64,000 nt of DNA, from assembly GCA_028065725.1 (NCBI GenBank), contig JAPTVL010000442.1, positions 1 to 64,000 of the forward strand, written 5' to 3'. Position 1 is the first letter of the stretch; every line of letters starts with the position of its first letter. Source of the stretch: Betaproteobacteria bacterium (GTDB taxonomy: Bacteria > Pseudomonadota > Gammaproteobacteria > Burkholderiales > Rhodocyclaceae). The position numbers were made by a program, and so were the translations under genes. The notes under the pieces are model-generated. The model had not been told where the DNA came from. It did no database searches and saw nothing but the letters and a program-made list of their open reading frames with translations. Positions 46,267-55,226 of this stretch are shown here, piece after piece.

Positions 46267-47455
46267 GCCAGATCTGAGGACCGCCGGAAAAAGCCTGCTC
46301 GCCGCTGCGCTGCAGGATGCGCGCAATTATACGGTCGGCCTGCTCGACCACTGGGCGGACTGGCCGAAGGACACGGAGGGCGATGGCGCGCCGCATCCGC
46401 GCCGCGTGCCCTGCCTCGACATCATCAATCCGCCGCTGTGGGAATTGGGCCATGTCGCCTGGTTCATGGAGTACTGGTGCCGGCGCTATCGCGGCAGCGC
46501 GGCGGCACCCCTTGCCTCGCGCCTTGCCAACGCCGACCGCTGGTACGACTCGCGCAGCGTGCCGCACGACAGCCGCTGGCAACTCGACCTGCCCGACTGG
46601 GATGCCACCCGCCGTTATCTGGAGGACACGCTGGCCGACGCGCTGGCCGCGCTGGAGGCCTTACCCGAACGCGACGCCGCGCTCTACTTCCACCGCCTCG
46701 CGCTGTTCCACGAAGACATGCACGACGAAGCCTTTCGCTACACACGCCAGACCCTGGGCTGGCCCGCGCCCGACGGCCTGGTCGATCTGGCACCGGCGAC
46801 GGACATCGCACTCGATGGCGGCGAATTCCTCATGGGCAGCGATCCGACCGGTGCCGGCTTCGTCTTCGACAACGAAAAATGGGCGCACCCGCAACGCGTC
46901 GCGAAATTCGCGATCGCGGCGACGCCGACGCGCAATGCCGAATACCTGGCCTTCGTCGAGGCCGGCGGCTACCGCCAGCCGCAATGGTGGTCGCCGCAGG
47001 GCCGGGCCTGGCTCGCCGCGACTGGACAGACCATGCCGCGCTGCTGGCGCCAGGTGCAGGGCCGCTGGCAGCAGCGGCGCTTTGCCGACTGGGTCGAGCT
47101 GCCGCCCGACCAGGCTGTGATCCACCTCACCGCCCACGAAGCCGAGGCCTGGTGCGCCTGGGCCGATCGCCGGTTGCCAAGCGAAGCCGAATGGGAATAC
47201 GCGGCTTTCCACGCCAGGGGACTCGACTGGGGCTCGCAAGTCTGGGAATGGACCGCCAGCGCCTTCGCCCCATACCCGGGCTTCAGTCCCGATCCCTATG
47301 CCGAGTATGCCGCGCCGTTTTTCCACAGCCATCGCAGCGTGCGCGGCGGCTCCTTCGCCACCCACTCGCGCATGCGCCACCCGCGCTATCGCAACTACTA
47401 CGAGCCGCAGCGCGACGACATCTTCGTCGGCTTCCGCAGTTGCGCGCCCGGCTGA
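46259..47455 (+). CDS. senA: Selenoneine synthase SenA (EgtB homologue)
   Basis: It has 398 residues. The DinB-like N-terminal domain carries the predicted three-His iron site: H65 (LGHVAWFMEYW) and H151/H155 (FHEDMHDEAFRY). The C-terminal FGE-sulfatase domain has GGEFLMGSD, LPSEAEWEYAA, VWEWTASAF and GGSFATHSRMRHP. EgtB-type enzymes join a thiol to hercynine with O2. Beside senB and senC the donor here should be the selenosugar, giving selenoneine. The ATG at 46259 has GGAGGGGAG upstream, which settles the start. Confidence 0.9.
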   Translation: MDTPDLRTAGKSLLAAALQDARNYTVGLLDHWADWPKDTEGDGAPHPRRVPCLDIINPPLWELGHVAWFMEYWCRRYRGSAAAPLASRLANADRWYDSRSVPHDSRWQLDLPDWDATRRYLEDTLADALAALEALPERDAALYFHRLALFHEDMHDEAFRYTRQTLGWPAPDGLVDLAPATDIALDGGEFLMGSDPTGAGFVFDNEKWAHPQRVAKFAIAATPTRNAEYLAFVEAGGYRQPQWWSPQGRAWLAATGQTMPRCWRQVQGRWQQRRFADWVELPPDQAVIHLTAHEAEAWCAWADRRLPSEAEWEYAAFHARGLDWGSQVWEWTASAFAPYPGFSPDPYAEYAAPFFHSHRSVRGGSFATHSRMRHPRYRNYYEPQRDDIFVGFRSCAPG

Positions 47456-47459
47456 AGCT

Positions 47460-47771
47460 TCAGATGCGCTGCAGCAGGAACAGCGCCAGGAATCCGCAGG
47501 CTATGGTCAGCAGGGTATTGCGCCATACAGCCGCCACGACAATCGCCACAACGCCCGCCCACAGCCGCGAATTGCTGCCGCCGAAGACGATCTCGCCCTG
47601 CACCAGCAACAATTCCGGTGCGGTCAGCGCCGTCAGCGCGGCCACCGGGACACAGGGCAGCAGGCGACGAAACCAGCCCGGCGGCTGGTAGTGGCCTTCG
47701 GCGGCGATGAAGGAATAACGGATCGCAAAGGTCAGCAGGCCGCTCAGCGCCATCAGCCACCAGATGCTCAT
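47460..47771 (-). CDS. azlD: AzlD-family branched-chain amino-acid exporter small subunit
   Basis: It has 103 residues and about four membrane spans, with the family's short N-terminal helix. It forms a two-part exporter with the AzlC-like protein encoded just upstream; the genes overlap by four bases. Confidence 0.85.
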   Translation of the reverse strand: MSIWWLMALSGLLTFAIRYSFIAAEGHYQPPGWFRRLLPCVPVAALTALTAPELLLVQGEIVFGGSNSRLWAGVVAIVVAAVWRNTLLTIACGFLALFLLQRI

Positions 47772-48463
47772 CGCGTACTCCTACTGAATACGGCTCCGGC
47801 CGCCAGCCCGGCCAGCGCGGCAATAAACAGGCCGAGCTTGTAGGGCAAGGCCGTCAGCATCACCGCCACCGCGCCGGCCGTCAACGCGGCCAGCAGCAGC
47901 GCCCGGCTATCGACCATCGGCACCACGATGGCGATGAAGGTCAGCGGCAGCGCGAAATCCAGATCAAGACCGGACGGCAGTTGCGCGCCGATCAGCACCC
48001 CGGCCAACGTCGACACCTGCCAGCCGGCCCACAGGCCGAAGCCGGAGCCGAACAGAATCCAGTGCGCATATGCCGACTGCGGCGTAGTCGGGCCGGCCGC
48101 AATCAGGTGCGGAATGGCCGCGGCATAGGCCTCGTCGGTCAGCAGGTAGGCCAGCAGGATTTTCCAGCGCCGCGGCAGGTGGGCCAGCATGGGTGCGACC
48201 GAAGCGCTGTAGAGCGCGTGGCGCAGGTTCACCAGGCCCACCGCGCCCGCCGTCAGCAGCAGCGGCGCGCCGGCGCCGACCAGTTGCGCCAGCAGGAACT
48301 GGGCGGATCCGGCAAACACGATCGATGACATCGCCATCGCCGCGAGCGCCGGAATGCCGCTTTGCAGCGCCACCACGCCATAGATGATGCCGAACGGAGC
48401 GACGCCGAGCAGCAGCGGCATGACCGCGCGCAGTCCGAGCGAAAACGCCGCGGCTGGAATCAT
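47768..48463 (-). CDS. azlC: AzlC-family branched-chain amino-acid exporter large subunit
   Basis: It has 231 residues and six to eight spans. GVAPFGIIYGVVAL, SSIVFAGSAQFLLAQL, NLRHALYSAS and LTDEAYA are typical of AzlC. The substrate class is by family. Its start overlaps the EamA-type gene stop by four bases. Confidence 0.88.
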   Translation of the reverse strand: MIPAAAFSLGLRAVMPLLLGVAPFGIIYGVVALQSGIPALAAMAMSSIVFAGSAQFLLAQLVGAGAPLLLTAGAVGLVNLRHALYSASVAPMLAHLPRRWKILLAYLLTDEAYAAAIPHLIAAGPTTPQSAYAHWILFGSGFGLWAGWQVSTLAGVLIGAQLPSGLDLDFALPLTFIAIVVPMVDSRALLLAALTAGAVAVMLTALPYKLGLFIAALAGLAAGAVFSRSTR

Positions 48464-49344
48464 TTTTTTGCCGGCAGATTGACCAGGACGATGCCGCCGA
48501 CCACCATCGCGGCGGCGGCAAAGAAGTGCAGGCTGGGCCGGTCGTGCATCAGCATCATGCCGAACCAGACGCCGAACAGCGGCGTGAGGAAGGAAAACAC
48601 CAGCAGACGCCCGGCCAGGTAACGCGTCAGCAGCCAGAACCACGCCAGGTAGCTGATGAAAGCGACGATCACGATCTGGTAGGCCATGGCCCACAAAGTC
48701 GGCGCCGACAGCACGCCGATGCCGCGCTCGCCGACCAGCCAGGACAGCGGAAGCATCACGACGGCGGAGACCACCAGCTGGTAGAGCAGAACCTTGGTCG
48801 CCGTGATCCTGGCCAGCGCCGTGGCGCGGATCAGTACCGTGGTCGCCGCCCAAAACAGCGCCGCCAGCACGCCGAAGGCATCGCCCAGCAGGCTGCCACC
48901 GGAAGCCTTGTCGACGAAGGCCAACACCAGGCCGGCAAAGGCCAGCAGCACGCCGGCCCACTGGCGCCAGTCCATGCGTTCGCCGGGAACGAAGAAATGC
49001 AGGCCGAGCACGGTGAAGCATGGCGCCGTGTAGAGGAACACCACCAGGCGCGACACCGTGGTGTTGGCCACGCCGACAAAGATGAAGGCGAACTCCAGCG
49101 CGAACAGCAGGCCGGCGAGCAGTCCGGGACGCAAGGACCGGTCCTGTGCGAACAGCGCAATACCCTGCCAGCGCGCCCAGGCAAAGACCAGCACGGCACC
49201 GAATCCGGAACGCAGTCCGGCCTGCAGGATCGGGCTGATCTCGGCCGTGGCAATCTTGATCGCCACCTGCTGCAAGCCCCAGAGGGCGCACAGCAGCACC
49301 ATCAGGCCGAATGCCGCAGGGCCGGGCGCGATCCTGGTGTTCAC
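48460..49344 (-). CDS. EamA/DMT-superfamily transporter
   Basis: It has 294 residues with about ten membrane spans in two EamA repeats. GTG at 49344 gives the usual short N-terminus; the longer open frame overlaps the upstream gene. Such proteins export amino acids or metabolites. The substrate is unknown. It is clustered with azlCD in one overlapping operon. Confidence 0.87.
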   Translation of the reverse strand: MNTRIAPGPAAFGLMVLLCALWGLQQVAIKIATAEISPILQAGLRSGFGAVLVFAWARWQGIALFAQDRSLRPGLLAGLLFALEFAFIFVGVANTTVSRLVVFLYTAPCFTVLGLHFFVPGERMDWRQWAGVLLAFAGLVLAFVDKASGGSLLGDAFGVLAALFWAATTVLIRATALARITATKVLLYQLVVSAVVMLPLSWLVGERGIGVLSAPTLWAMAYQIVIVAFISYLAWFWLLTRYLAGRLLVFSFLTPLFGVWFGMMLMHDRPSLHFFAAAAMVVGGIVLVNLPAKK

Positions 49345-49679
49345 GCGATAACCGGAATCAGCGGCGGCAACTGATGGCGCCGCCGGGCCTCGTTGCAGGC
49401 CTCGTCGCCGCGCCCGAGCGCGGCCAGCGGCGCAAAGTCGCGACAAGCGCCGGGGCGGAACTCGTAGATGGCGCAGGACACCGCTGCCCCGATCTGCCCG
49501 CGCAAGGCCACGCAGCGCCGCGGCGCGGCAGCCGTGCCGCGCATGCAGGCGCGTTGCGCCCCGGCAGGCTCGGTCAGGCCGGCCGGGACCCGGCCACCGG
49601 GCAGGTCATCGACTTCCGATTCGTGAAATGACACCGCGAAGCTGGCACAGCAGGCGCCGCAGGACTGACAGGAGCTCAC
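49341..49679 (-). CDS. YkgJ-family cysteine cluster protein
   Basis: This is a 112-residue protein opening MSSCQSCGACCASF, with further cysteines (RACMRG, RRCVAL, SCAIYEFRPGACRDF). The set likely binds a zinc or Fe-S centre. The function is unknown. It overlaps the EamA-type gene by four bases. Confidence 0.88.
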   Translation of the reverse strand: MSSCQSCGACCASFAVSFHESEVDDLPGGRVPAGLTEPAGAQRACMRGTAAAPRRCVALRGQIGAAVSCAIYEFRPGACRDFAPLAALGRGDEACNEARRRHQLPPLIPVIA

Positions 49680-49685
49680 GGCGAG

Positions 49686-50693
49686 CTACAGCAGAAAGCG
49701 TCCCAGCCACCAGGCCACGGCCGCGATCAGCGCACTGGCCGGGATGGTCAGCACCCAGGCCCAGACGATGCTGCCGGCCACGCCCCAGCGCACGTTGCTC
49801 GGCCCCTTGGAGGTGCCGACACCGACGATGGCGCCGGTAATCGTGTGCGTGGTGGACACCGGAATGCCGAGCATGGTGGCCATGAACAGGGTGATCGCGC
49901 CACCGGTTTCGGCACAGAAACCACCTACCGGGCGCAACTTGGTAATGCGCTGGCCCATGGTCTTGACGATGCGCCAGCCGCCAAACATGGTGCCGAGGCC
50001 CATCGCCGCGTAACAGGAGATCACCACCCACATCGGTACCATTTCGCCGGTCTGCAAGGTGCCGGCGGCAATCAGCAGCATCCAGATGATGCCAATGGTT
50101 TTTTGCGCATCGTTGCCGCCGTGGCCGAGGCTGTAGGCCGCTGCCGATACCAGTTGCAGGCGGCGAAAATCCTTGTCCACCTTGCGCGGCGTACTCCGGT
50201 TGCAGACCCAGGACACCGCCACCATCAGCGAACCGCCGAGGATGAAACCAAGCAGCGGCGCCACCAGGATGAAGGCCACCACCTTGCCGATGCCGGCCCA
50301 GACCAGGGAGCCGGCGCCGGCCTTGGCCATCGCCGCGCCGGCCAGACCGCCGATCAGGGCGTGGGACGAACTCGAGGGAATGCCGTAGTACCAGGTGATG
50401 ATATTCCAGGCAATGGCGCCGATCAGGGCGCCGAACACCACGTAGTGGTCGACGATGGCTGGATCGATGGTGCCCTTGCCGATGGTACTGGCGACCTTGA
50501 GCTGGAACACCGCAATCGCCGCCACGTTGAAGAAGGCCGCCCAGGCGACCGCCTGATGTGGCTTGAGAACGCCGGTTGAAACGATCGTGGCAATCGAATT
50601 CGCCGCATCATGAAATCCGTTCATGAAATCGAAAGCCAGCGCCAGCAGCACCAGCACCACGATCACTGTCAGACTCATTTCGACCGCTTGCAT
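49686..50693 (-). CDS. pit: PiT-family inorganic phosphate transporter
   Basis: It has 335 residues and ten or so spans. DFMNGFHDAANSIA and GGNDAQKTIGII are the duplicated PiT signatures, and STTHTITGAIVGVG is near the end. It takes up metal-phosphate with protons. It lies nine bases after the PhoU-like gene. Confidence 0.94.
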   Translation of the reverse strand: MQAVEMSLTVIVVLVLLALAFDFMNGFHDAANSIATIVSTGVLKPHQAVAWAAFFNVAAIAVFQLKVASTIGKGTIDPAIVDHYVVFGALIGAIAWNIITWYYGIPSSSSHALIGGLAGAAMAKAGAGSLVWAGIGKVVAFILVAPLLGFILGGSLMVAVSWVCNRSTPRKVDKDFRRLQLVSAAAYSLGHGGNDAQKTIGIIWMLLIAAGTLQTGEMVPMWVVISCYAAMGLGTMFGGWRIVKTMGQRITKLRPVGGFCAETGGAITLFMATMLGIPVSTTHTITGAIVGVGTSKGPSNVRWGVAGSIVWAWVLTIPASALIAAVAWWLGRFLL

Positions 50694-50702
50694 GGCGGCC
50701 GC

Positions 50703-51341
50703 TCAGGAATTTTCGAGGATGATACCCTCGATGATATTGGCGACGTCCTCGCAGCGATCAGTCACCGACTCTAGCAGTTCGTAGATGCCCTTCATCTTGA
50801 TCAGGTGCCGCACGTCGGCCTCTTCGCGGAACAGCTTGGTAATGCCGGTGCGCATGGCACGGTCGGCATCGGATTCGAGCTGGTCGATCTCGCGGCACAG
50901 CTTGAGCATGGCCGGCGCATTGTCCATCTTGTGCAGCAGGACCACCGCCGACCGGACCCGTTCGCAACTCGAAGCGACGATGTCGGAGAGCTGCCTGGCT
51001 TCCGGCGTCATCTGGCGGATGTCGTAGAGATACATGGCCTCGGCGAAATCCTGGATCAGATCCAGAATGTCGTCCATGCGCATGATCAACTGATGGATTT
51101 CATCCCTGTCCAGCGGCGTGTTGAACGAGGTATGCAGCAGCGCAATGGTTTCGTGGGTGATCTTGTCGGCCGTGGTTTCAATCTCGTCGATGGCCTGCAC
51201 ATGCTGCGCCAGCACTTCCGGGCCCTTGCCCAGATCATCCACCAGGGCCACCAGCTGCCGCCCGCCCTTGACGATCAAATCCGCGTGGGCATTGAACAAA
51301 TCGAAGAACTTGGCCTCTTTGGGCATCAACTTGGAGAACAT
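50703..51341 (-). CDS. PhoU-like DUF47 protein (PiT partner)
   Basis: This 212-residue all-helical protein begins MFSKLMPKEAKFFDLFNAHA, with the acidic metal-binding helices IDEIETTADKITHET and IDQLESDADRAM. DUF47 proteins regulate PiT transporters, and the gene pair is conserved. Confidence 0.93.
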   Translation of the reverse strand: MFSKLMPKEAKFFDLFNAHADLIVKGGRQLVALVDDLGKGPEVLAQHVQAIDEIETTADKITHETIALLHTSFNTPLDRDEIHQLIMRMDDILDLIQDFAEAMYLYDIRQMTPEARQLSDIVASSCERVRSAVVLLHKMDNAPAMLKLCREIDQLESDADRAMRTGITKLFREEADVRHLIKMKGIYELLESVTDRCEDVANIIEGIILENS

Positions 51342-51467
51342 CTGGCACCACCGCTGGCAACAAAACGTGCGAATTTTATCAGCTAATGCCAGCACGCCGG
51401 GCCTCCCCGCAACTGGTAGAATCTGCGCCCGGCGCTTTTGCCGGACTTGCTTCGGCCCGTCACTGCC

Positions 51468-52640
51468 ATGAAACGCAACCGCCTTCCGCGCCGCGCCCGC
51501 CAGACACCGGATTCCGAACTTCTGACGCGCCTCGCAACGCGGCTCAGCCAGTCCTCGAACCGGATCGAGGATGCCTTCTGGGAGGCCCGCCTGGCCGCCC
51601 ACATCGACCGCCTGCTGGCCGACAACGCGGAAGAAACCTTGGTCGCCGTACTTGACCAGCTGTATAATGGCGGGTCGCGCGCCTACGACGAGCTGGCCGA
51701 CATGATCGAATCCTGCGCCGAAACTCGCCGTGCCGAAGCCGGCGCCGGCCTTGACGTGGTCATGATTGCGGCACCGGTACTGGCCTGGTCACGTTTCCAG
51801 ATTCCTTCCGGCCCCATTCCAGCCGCGCAGCTGGACGCCCTGCGGGTGCATCTGCAGGCTCACGTGCTCGCCGCCGACGCCAAGCTCGGCCTCGCCGACA
51901 TCCTCTTCAGCCCCGACCAGTTGCCGCAGAACTATGTGGAAACGGCTCAGCTCGCGGAAAAGCTGGCCAAGGCCGCAGTCCATGGCCGCAACCTGAAAAC
52001 CGATCCTTCGCAACTGCAGGAAACCATGAGCTTCCTGTCCGACACCCGCTATGTACTGGGCGCCGTCGCCGCCCCACGCGGCGCACCGCTGTTCCGCTGG
52101 CAGGAAGACGACGGCGATCCGGCCGAATCCTTCCGCCAATGGACACTGCAGGGCGGCGATGCGCTGCGGCCGCTGCTGCCGGCCTGCGCCCTCGAATTCA
52201 TGCCGGTGCTGGCCTACCATGCCGCCGTGCGCGATGCCGACCGCGCCTCGCGGCCCTGGTCGCTACGCGCCGCGGTGGCCTTCCTGCAGACCGTGCTCAA
52301 CCAGCCGGCCGCGGAACTGCGCGCGGTGGTGGCGCCGTTCCACGATCGCCAGCTCGAGGAATTCCGCATCGGCTTTACCCCGCGCGGCAGCAGCGATGTC
52401 GTGCATGGCGTGGTCTGGCCGCTGCTCGAACATGAAGACGAAAACCACGATACGCCGAGTCAGATCGAAACCGCGCTGCGCGAAGCCGGGGTCGGCAGCG
52501 TGATCATGCTCGATCAGCGCTTCCCGCTGGAATTCTGCGACGATTGCGGCGCCCCGCTCTACCCCAATCCCGAAGGCGAACCGGTACACGCCGAACTGCC
52601 CGAAGAGCAGACCGAGGCGGCGCCCCGGCACTTGCATTAA
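51468..52640 (+). CDS. DUF2863 family protein
   Basis: It has 390 residues and is soluble, with no signal peptide. It ends with a small Cys pair (EFCDDCGAPLYPNPEGE) like a zinc ribbon. The family is restricted largely to betaproteobacteria and has no known function. The start MKRNRLPRRARQ at 51468 is preferred to the open frame upstream. The 3' gap holds a repeat (52659-52726). Confidence 0.85.
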   Translation: MKRNRLPRRARQTPDSELLTRLATRLSQSSNRIEDAFWEARLAAHIDRLLADNAEETLVAVLDQLYNGGSRAYDELADMIESCAETRRAEAGAGLDVVMIAAPVLAWSRFQIPSGPIPAAQLDALRVHLQAHVLAADAKLGLADILFSPDQLPQNYVETAQLAEKLAKAAVHGRNLKTDPSQLQETMSFLSDTRYVLGAVAAPRGAPLFRWQEDDGDPAESFRQWTLQGGDALRPLLPACALEFMPVLAYHAAVRDADRASRPWSLRAAVAFLQTVLNQPAAELRAVVAPFHDRQLEEFRIGFTPRGSSDVVHGVVWPLLEHEDENHDTPSQIETALREAGVGSVIMLDQRFPLEFCDDCGAPLYPNPEGEPVHAELPEEQTEAAPRHLH

Positions 52641-52658
52641 ACCCAAGCGCCTAAGTTT

Positions 52659-52726
52659 GATCCGCAGATGACGCAGATTTCGCGGATAAAGCATCTGCGT
52701 TAATCGGCGAAATCTGCGGATTGAAT
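52659..52726. repeat. Imperfect palindromic ATCCGCAGAT repeat
   Basis: Left arm ATCCGCAGATGACGCAGATT and right arm (inverted) ATCCGCAGATTTCGCCGATT share the end unit and then repeat a 9-10-base CGCAGAT-like motif. Similar ATCCGCAGAT repeats occur in many bacterial genomes. It lies between the convergent DUF2863 and dadA genes and could form a long cruciform or a bidirectional stop for transcription. Confidence 0.7.
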
Positions 52727-52740
52727 GCTTTTGCAGGTTA

Positions 52741-52764
52741 AATAGTCGGTGCCGGCGGTACGCC
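52741..52764 (-). repeat. 24-bp dispersed repeat just after the dadA stop
   Basis: On the minus strand it reads GGCGTAC, then CGCCGGCACCGACT, then ATT. It begins five bases after the dadA stop, in the same orientation as the gene, as for the copy after amrS. Confidence 0.8.
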
Positions 52765-52769
52765 GATCT

Positions 52770-54023
52770 TCAGAACCGGTAGGGCTTCGAATCCAGCCCC
52801 GGATCGCGGCCGGCGGCCAGATCGGCCAGCAGGCGCGCCGAACCGCAAGCCAGGGTCCAGCCCAGCGTGCCGTGACCGGTATTGAGCCACAGGCCCGACA
52901 GCCCGGCGCCGGCCATGTCGCCGATCAGCGGCACGTTGCCCGGAGTCGCCGGCCGCAGCCCGGCCCAGTAGTCGACCTCGCTGACAGTCGCCAGCGCAGG
53001 AAAGATTTCACCAATGCGCCGCAGCAAGGCGGCGCAGCGGGTCGGATTGAGCGAGGTGTCGTAGCCATTGAACTCCGCCGTGCCGGCCACGCGGAGGAAC
53101 TGCCCGAGACGCGAAATGACGATCTTGTGGCCGTCGTCGGTGAGGCTCACCGTCGGCGCCGCTGCCCCGTTCGGCACAGCCAGCGTCGCCGAATAGCCCT
53201 TGGCCGGATAGACCGGCACACGTATTCCCAGCGGCCGCAACAGCAGCGGCGAATAACTGCCGAGAGCCAGCACCGTCATGTCGGCGCTGACAATTTCCCC
53301 CGAAACCAGCCGCACGCCCGCCAGCCGGTCGCCTTCGCGCAGCAGCGCCTGCACCGTTTCGCCATGGCGGAAGCGCACGCCGCGCGCCGCCGCATGCCGC
53401 GCCAGCGCCTCGGTGAAGCGCCGCGCATCGCCCGATTCGTCGTCTGCGGTATATGTGCCGCCGACGATGGGTACACGGGAGCCCGCCAGGGCGGGTTCTA
53501 TGGCGAGGCACTGCGCCGTCGTCTGCGGCACGCGCTCGCAGCCGAATTCGCGCATCAGCGCCGCCTGCGGGATGGCGTGCTCGAATTCGCGCGGATCGGT
53601 ATAGAAATGCAGGATGCCGCGTTCGAGGTGATCGTAGTCGAGCGCCAGTTCGCGGCGCAGCGCCTGCAGCGCGGCGCGGCTGGCCAGGCCGAGCGAGACG
53701 ATGGCCGCGACATTGGCGCGCGCCCGTGCCAATGTGCATTCGCGCAGGAAACGCAGACCCCAGGCCCATTGCGCCGGATCGGCGCGCAGCCGCCACAACA
53801 GGGGCGCATCTTCGCGCCCCAGCCATTGCAAGGCCTTGAACGGCGCCCGGGGATTGGCCCAGGGCTCGGCATGGCTGACCGAAATCTGGCCGCCGTTGGC
53901 AAAGCTGGTTTCCTGCGCCGGCTGCGGCTGACGGTCGATGACCGTCACCTCGTGACCCTCCGCCGCCAGGTACCAGGCAGTGGTGACGCCGACGACGCCG
54001 GCGCCGAGCACGGTTACGCGCAT
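52770..54023 (-). CDS. dadA: FAD-dependent D-amino-acid dehydrogenase
   Basis: This 417-residue enzyme oxidatively deaminates D-amino acids. It has the FAD loop VTVLGAGVVGVTTAWYLAAEG, SFANGGQIS and YWAGLRPATPGNVPLIG, then LWLNTGHGTLGWTLACGSA. The start at 54023 sits directly before the FAD loop. Its stop is followed by the 24-bp repeat and the 52.7-kb palindrome. Confidence 0.93.
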   Translation of the reverse strand: MRVTVLGAGVVGVTTAWYLAAEGHEVTVIDRQPQPAQETSFANGGQISVSHAEPWANPRAPFKALQWLGREDAPLLWRLRADPAQWAWGLRFLRECTLARARANVAAIVSLGLASRAALQALRRELALDYDHLERGILHFYTDPREFEHAIPQAALMREFGCERVPQTTAQCLAIEPALAGSRVPIVGGTYTADDESGDARRFTEALARHAAARGVRFRHGETVQALLREGDRLAGVRLVSGEIVSADMTVLALGSYSPLLLRPLGIRVPVYPAKGYSATLAVPNGAAAPTVSLTDDGHKIVISRLGQFLRVAGTAEFNGYDTSLNPTRCAALLRRIGEIFPALATVSEVDYWAGLRPATPGNVPLIGDMAGAGLSGLWLNTGHGTLGWTLACGSARLLADLAAGRDPGLDSKPYRF

Positions 54024-54149
54024 CGAATCATTCCGATCCCGTCCGGATAGCGTCGCCGTCGCACGCTCCGGTGACATGACTTTTTTGTATATGCTGCTTG
54101 ATCTGAAAAACCATGGCCCCAATTATAGACAGCGCCCCGGAGTGGACTC

Positions 54150-54596
54150 ATGAGCGATAAACCGAAGATCACCAAGACCGAAGCCGAGTGGCGCGCACAA
54201 CTTACGCCCATGCAGTACCACGTCGCTCGCGAGAAAGGTACCGAACGCGCCTTCAGTGGCGAATACTGGGACTGCAAGGAGCCCGGCGTGTATCGTTGCA
54301 TCGGCTGCGGCGAACCGCTGTTCGCCTCCGAAACCAAGTTCGATTCGGGCTGCGGCTGGCCCAGTTTCACTGCCCCGATCGAGTCCAGCGGCATCGACGA
54401 GAAAGAGGACAACAGCCTGTTCATGCATCGCACCGAGGTCGTCTGCAGCAATTGCGGCACCCATCTGGGCCATGTCTTCCCGGACGGACCCGCCCCTGCC
54501 GGCCTGCGCTACTGCATAAACTCGGCTTCGCTGAGTTTATGCGTCAAAGATGATGAACCATCCCCCCACCCCCTTCCCAAGGAAGGGGGCGACTGA
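54150..54596 (+). CDS. msrB: Peptide-methionine (R)-S-oxide reductase
   Basis: It has 148 residues. Zinc cysteines CIGCGEPLF and [10 protein letters not shown] and the catalytic cysteine in RYCINSASL are present. Family members end within a few residues of that motif. Here the tail continues [20 protein letters not shown], encoded by a hairpin (54514-54542) and the double-hairpin repeat copy C, so a repeat has replaced the native 3' end. The enzyme core is intact. Confidence 0.93.
   Translation: MSDKPKITKTEAEWRAQLTPMQYHVAREKGTERAFSGEYWDCKEPGVYRCIGCGEPLFASETKFDSGCGWPSFTAPIESSGIDEKEDNSLFMHRTEVVCSNCGTHLGHVFPDGPAPAGLRYCINSASLSLCVKDDEPSPHPLPKEGGD
54514..54542. repeat. Perfect hairpin within the msrB 3' end
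   Basis: GCATAAACTC and GAGTTTATGC (ten base pairs) flank a nine-base loop. The left arm encodes the catalytic CINS segment, so the right arm looks like a later inverted copy. There is no T run. Confidence 0.7.
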
Positions 54597-54625
54597 TCGG
54601 CTCGCTGCGCTCGATTCGCACCCGG
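54550..54625 (+). repeat. Double-hairpin repeat, copy C (msrB tail)
   Basis: CCATCCCCCCACCCC, stem CCCCCTTCC/GGAAGGGGG, then GATCGGCTCGCTGCGCTCG, close to copy A (22803-22870) in sequence and orientation. It contributes the last msrB codons and the gap to yciB. Confidence 0.7.
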
Positions 54626-54650
54626 CTGCCGCACCTTATAATTCCACCCC

Positions 54651-55226
54651 ATGAAATTCCTCTTCGACCTGTTTCCGATCATCCTGTTTTTTGCGGCCTT
54701 CAAGGCCTTCGACATCTACATCGCCACCGGCGTGGTGATCGCCGCCACGGCGGCGCAGATCGGCTGGGTCTGGCATCGCCACGGCAAGGTGGACACCATG
54801 CTCTGGGTCAGCCTGGCGCTGGTGGTGGTGTTCGGCGGCGCGACGCTGGTGCTGCACGACGAGACCTTCATCAAGTGGAAGCCGACGGTGCTCTACTGGC
54901 TGTTCGCAATGACGCTGTTCGGCTCGGCGCAATTCTTCGGCAAGAACCTGATCCGCGCCATGATGGAACAGCAGGTGGAACTGCCGGACGTGCTCTGGGG
55001 CAGGCTCAATTACGCCTGGATCGGTTTTTTCGCCGTGATGGGCGTGCTCAATCTGTATGTGGCCTTCAATTTCAGCACCGACACCTGGGTCAGCTTCAAG
55101 CTCTTCGGCGGCATGGGGCTGATGATCGTCTTCATCGTCCTGCAGGGCGTAGTCCTCGCCAAGTACCTGCCCGACGACAAGGAAGAACCCGTCCCGCAAT
55201 CCAAAATTCCTTCGGAGAAACCCTGA
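54651..55226 (+). CDS. yciB: Septation protein A / intracellular septation protein YciB
   Basis: This is a 191-residue membrane protein with five or six spans. It opens [20 protein letters not shown], with [20 protein letters not shown] and [20 protein letters not shown]. It acts in cell envelope or septum integrity. It is followed by yciI with a one-base overlap. Confidence 0.95.
   Translation: MKFLFDLFPIILFFAAFKAFDIYIATGVVIAATAAQIGWVWHRHGKVDTMLWVSLALVVVFGGATLVLHDETFIKWKPTVLYWLFAMTLFGSAQFFGKNLIRAMMEQQVELPDVLWGRLNYAWIGFFAVMGVLNLYVAFNFSTDTWVSFKLFGGMGLMIVFIVLQGVVLAKYLPDDKEEPVPQSKIPSEKP

Noticed and set aside
48695..48718. Repeat-like segment in the EamA-type transporter (VLSAPTL)
   Set aside because: About 19 of 24 positions match, but the core is altered and the residues fit an ordinary membrane-loop sequence; kept out of the count.
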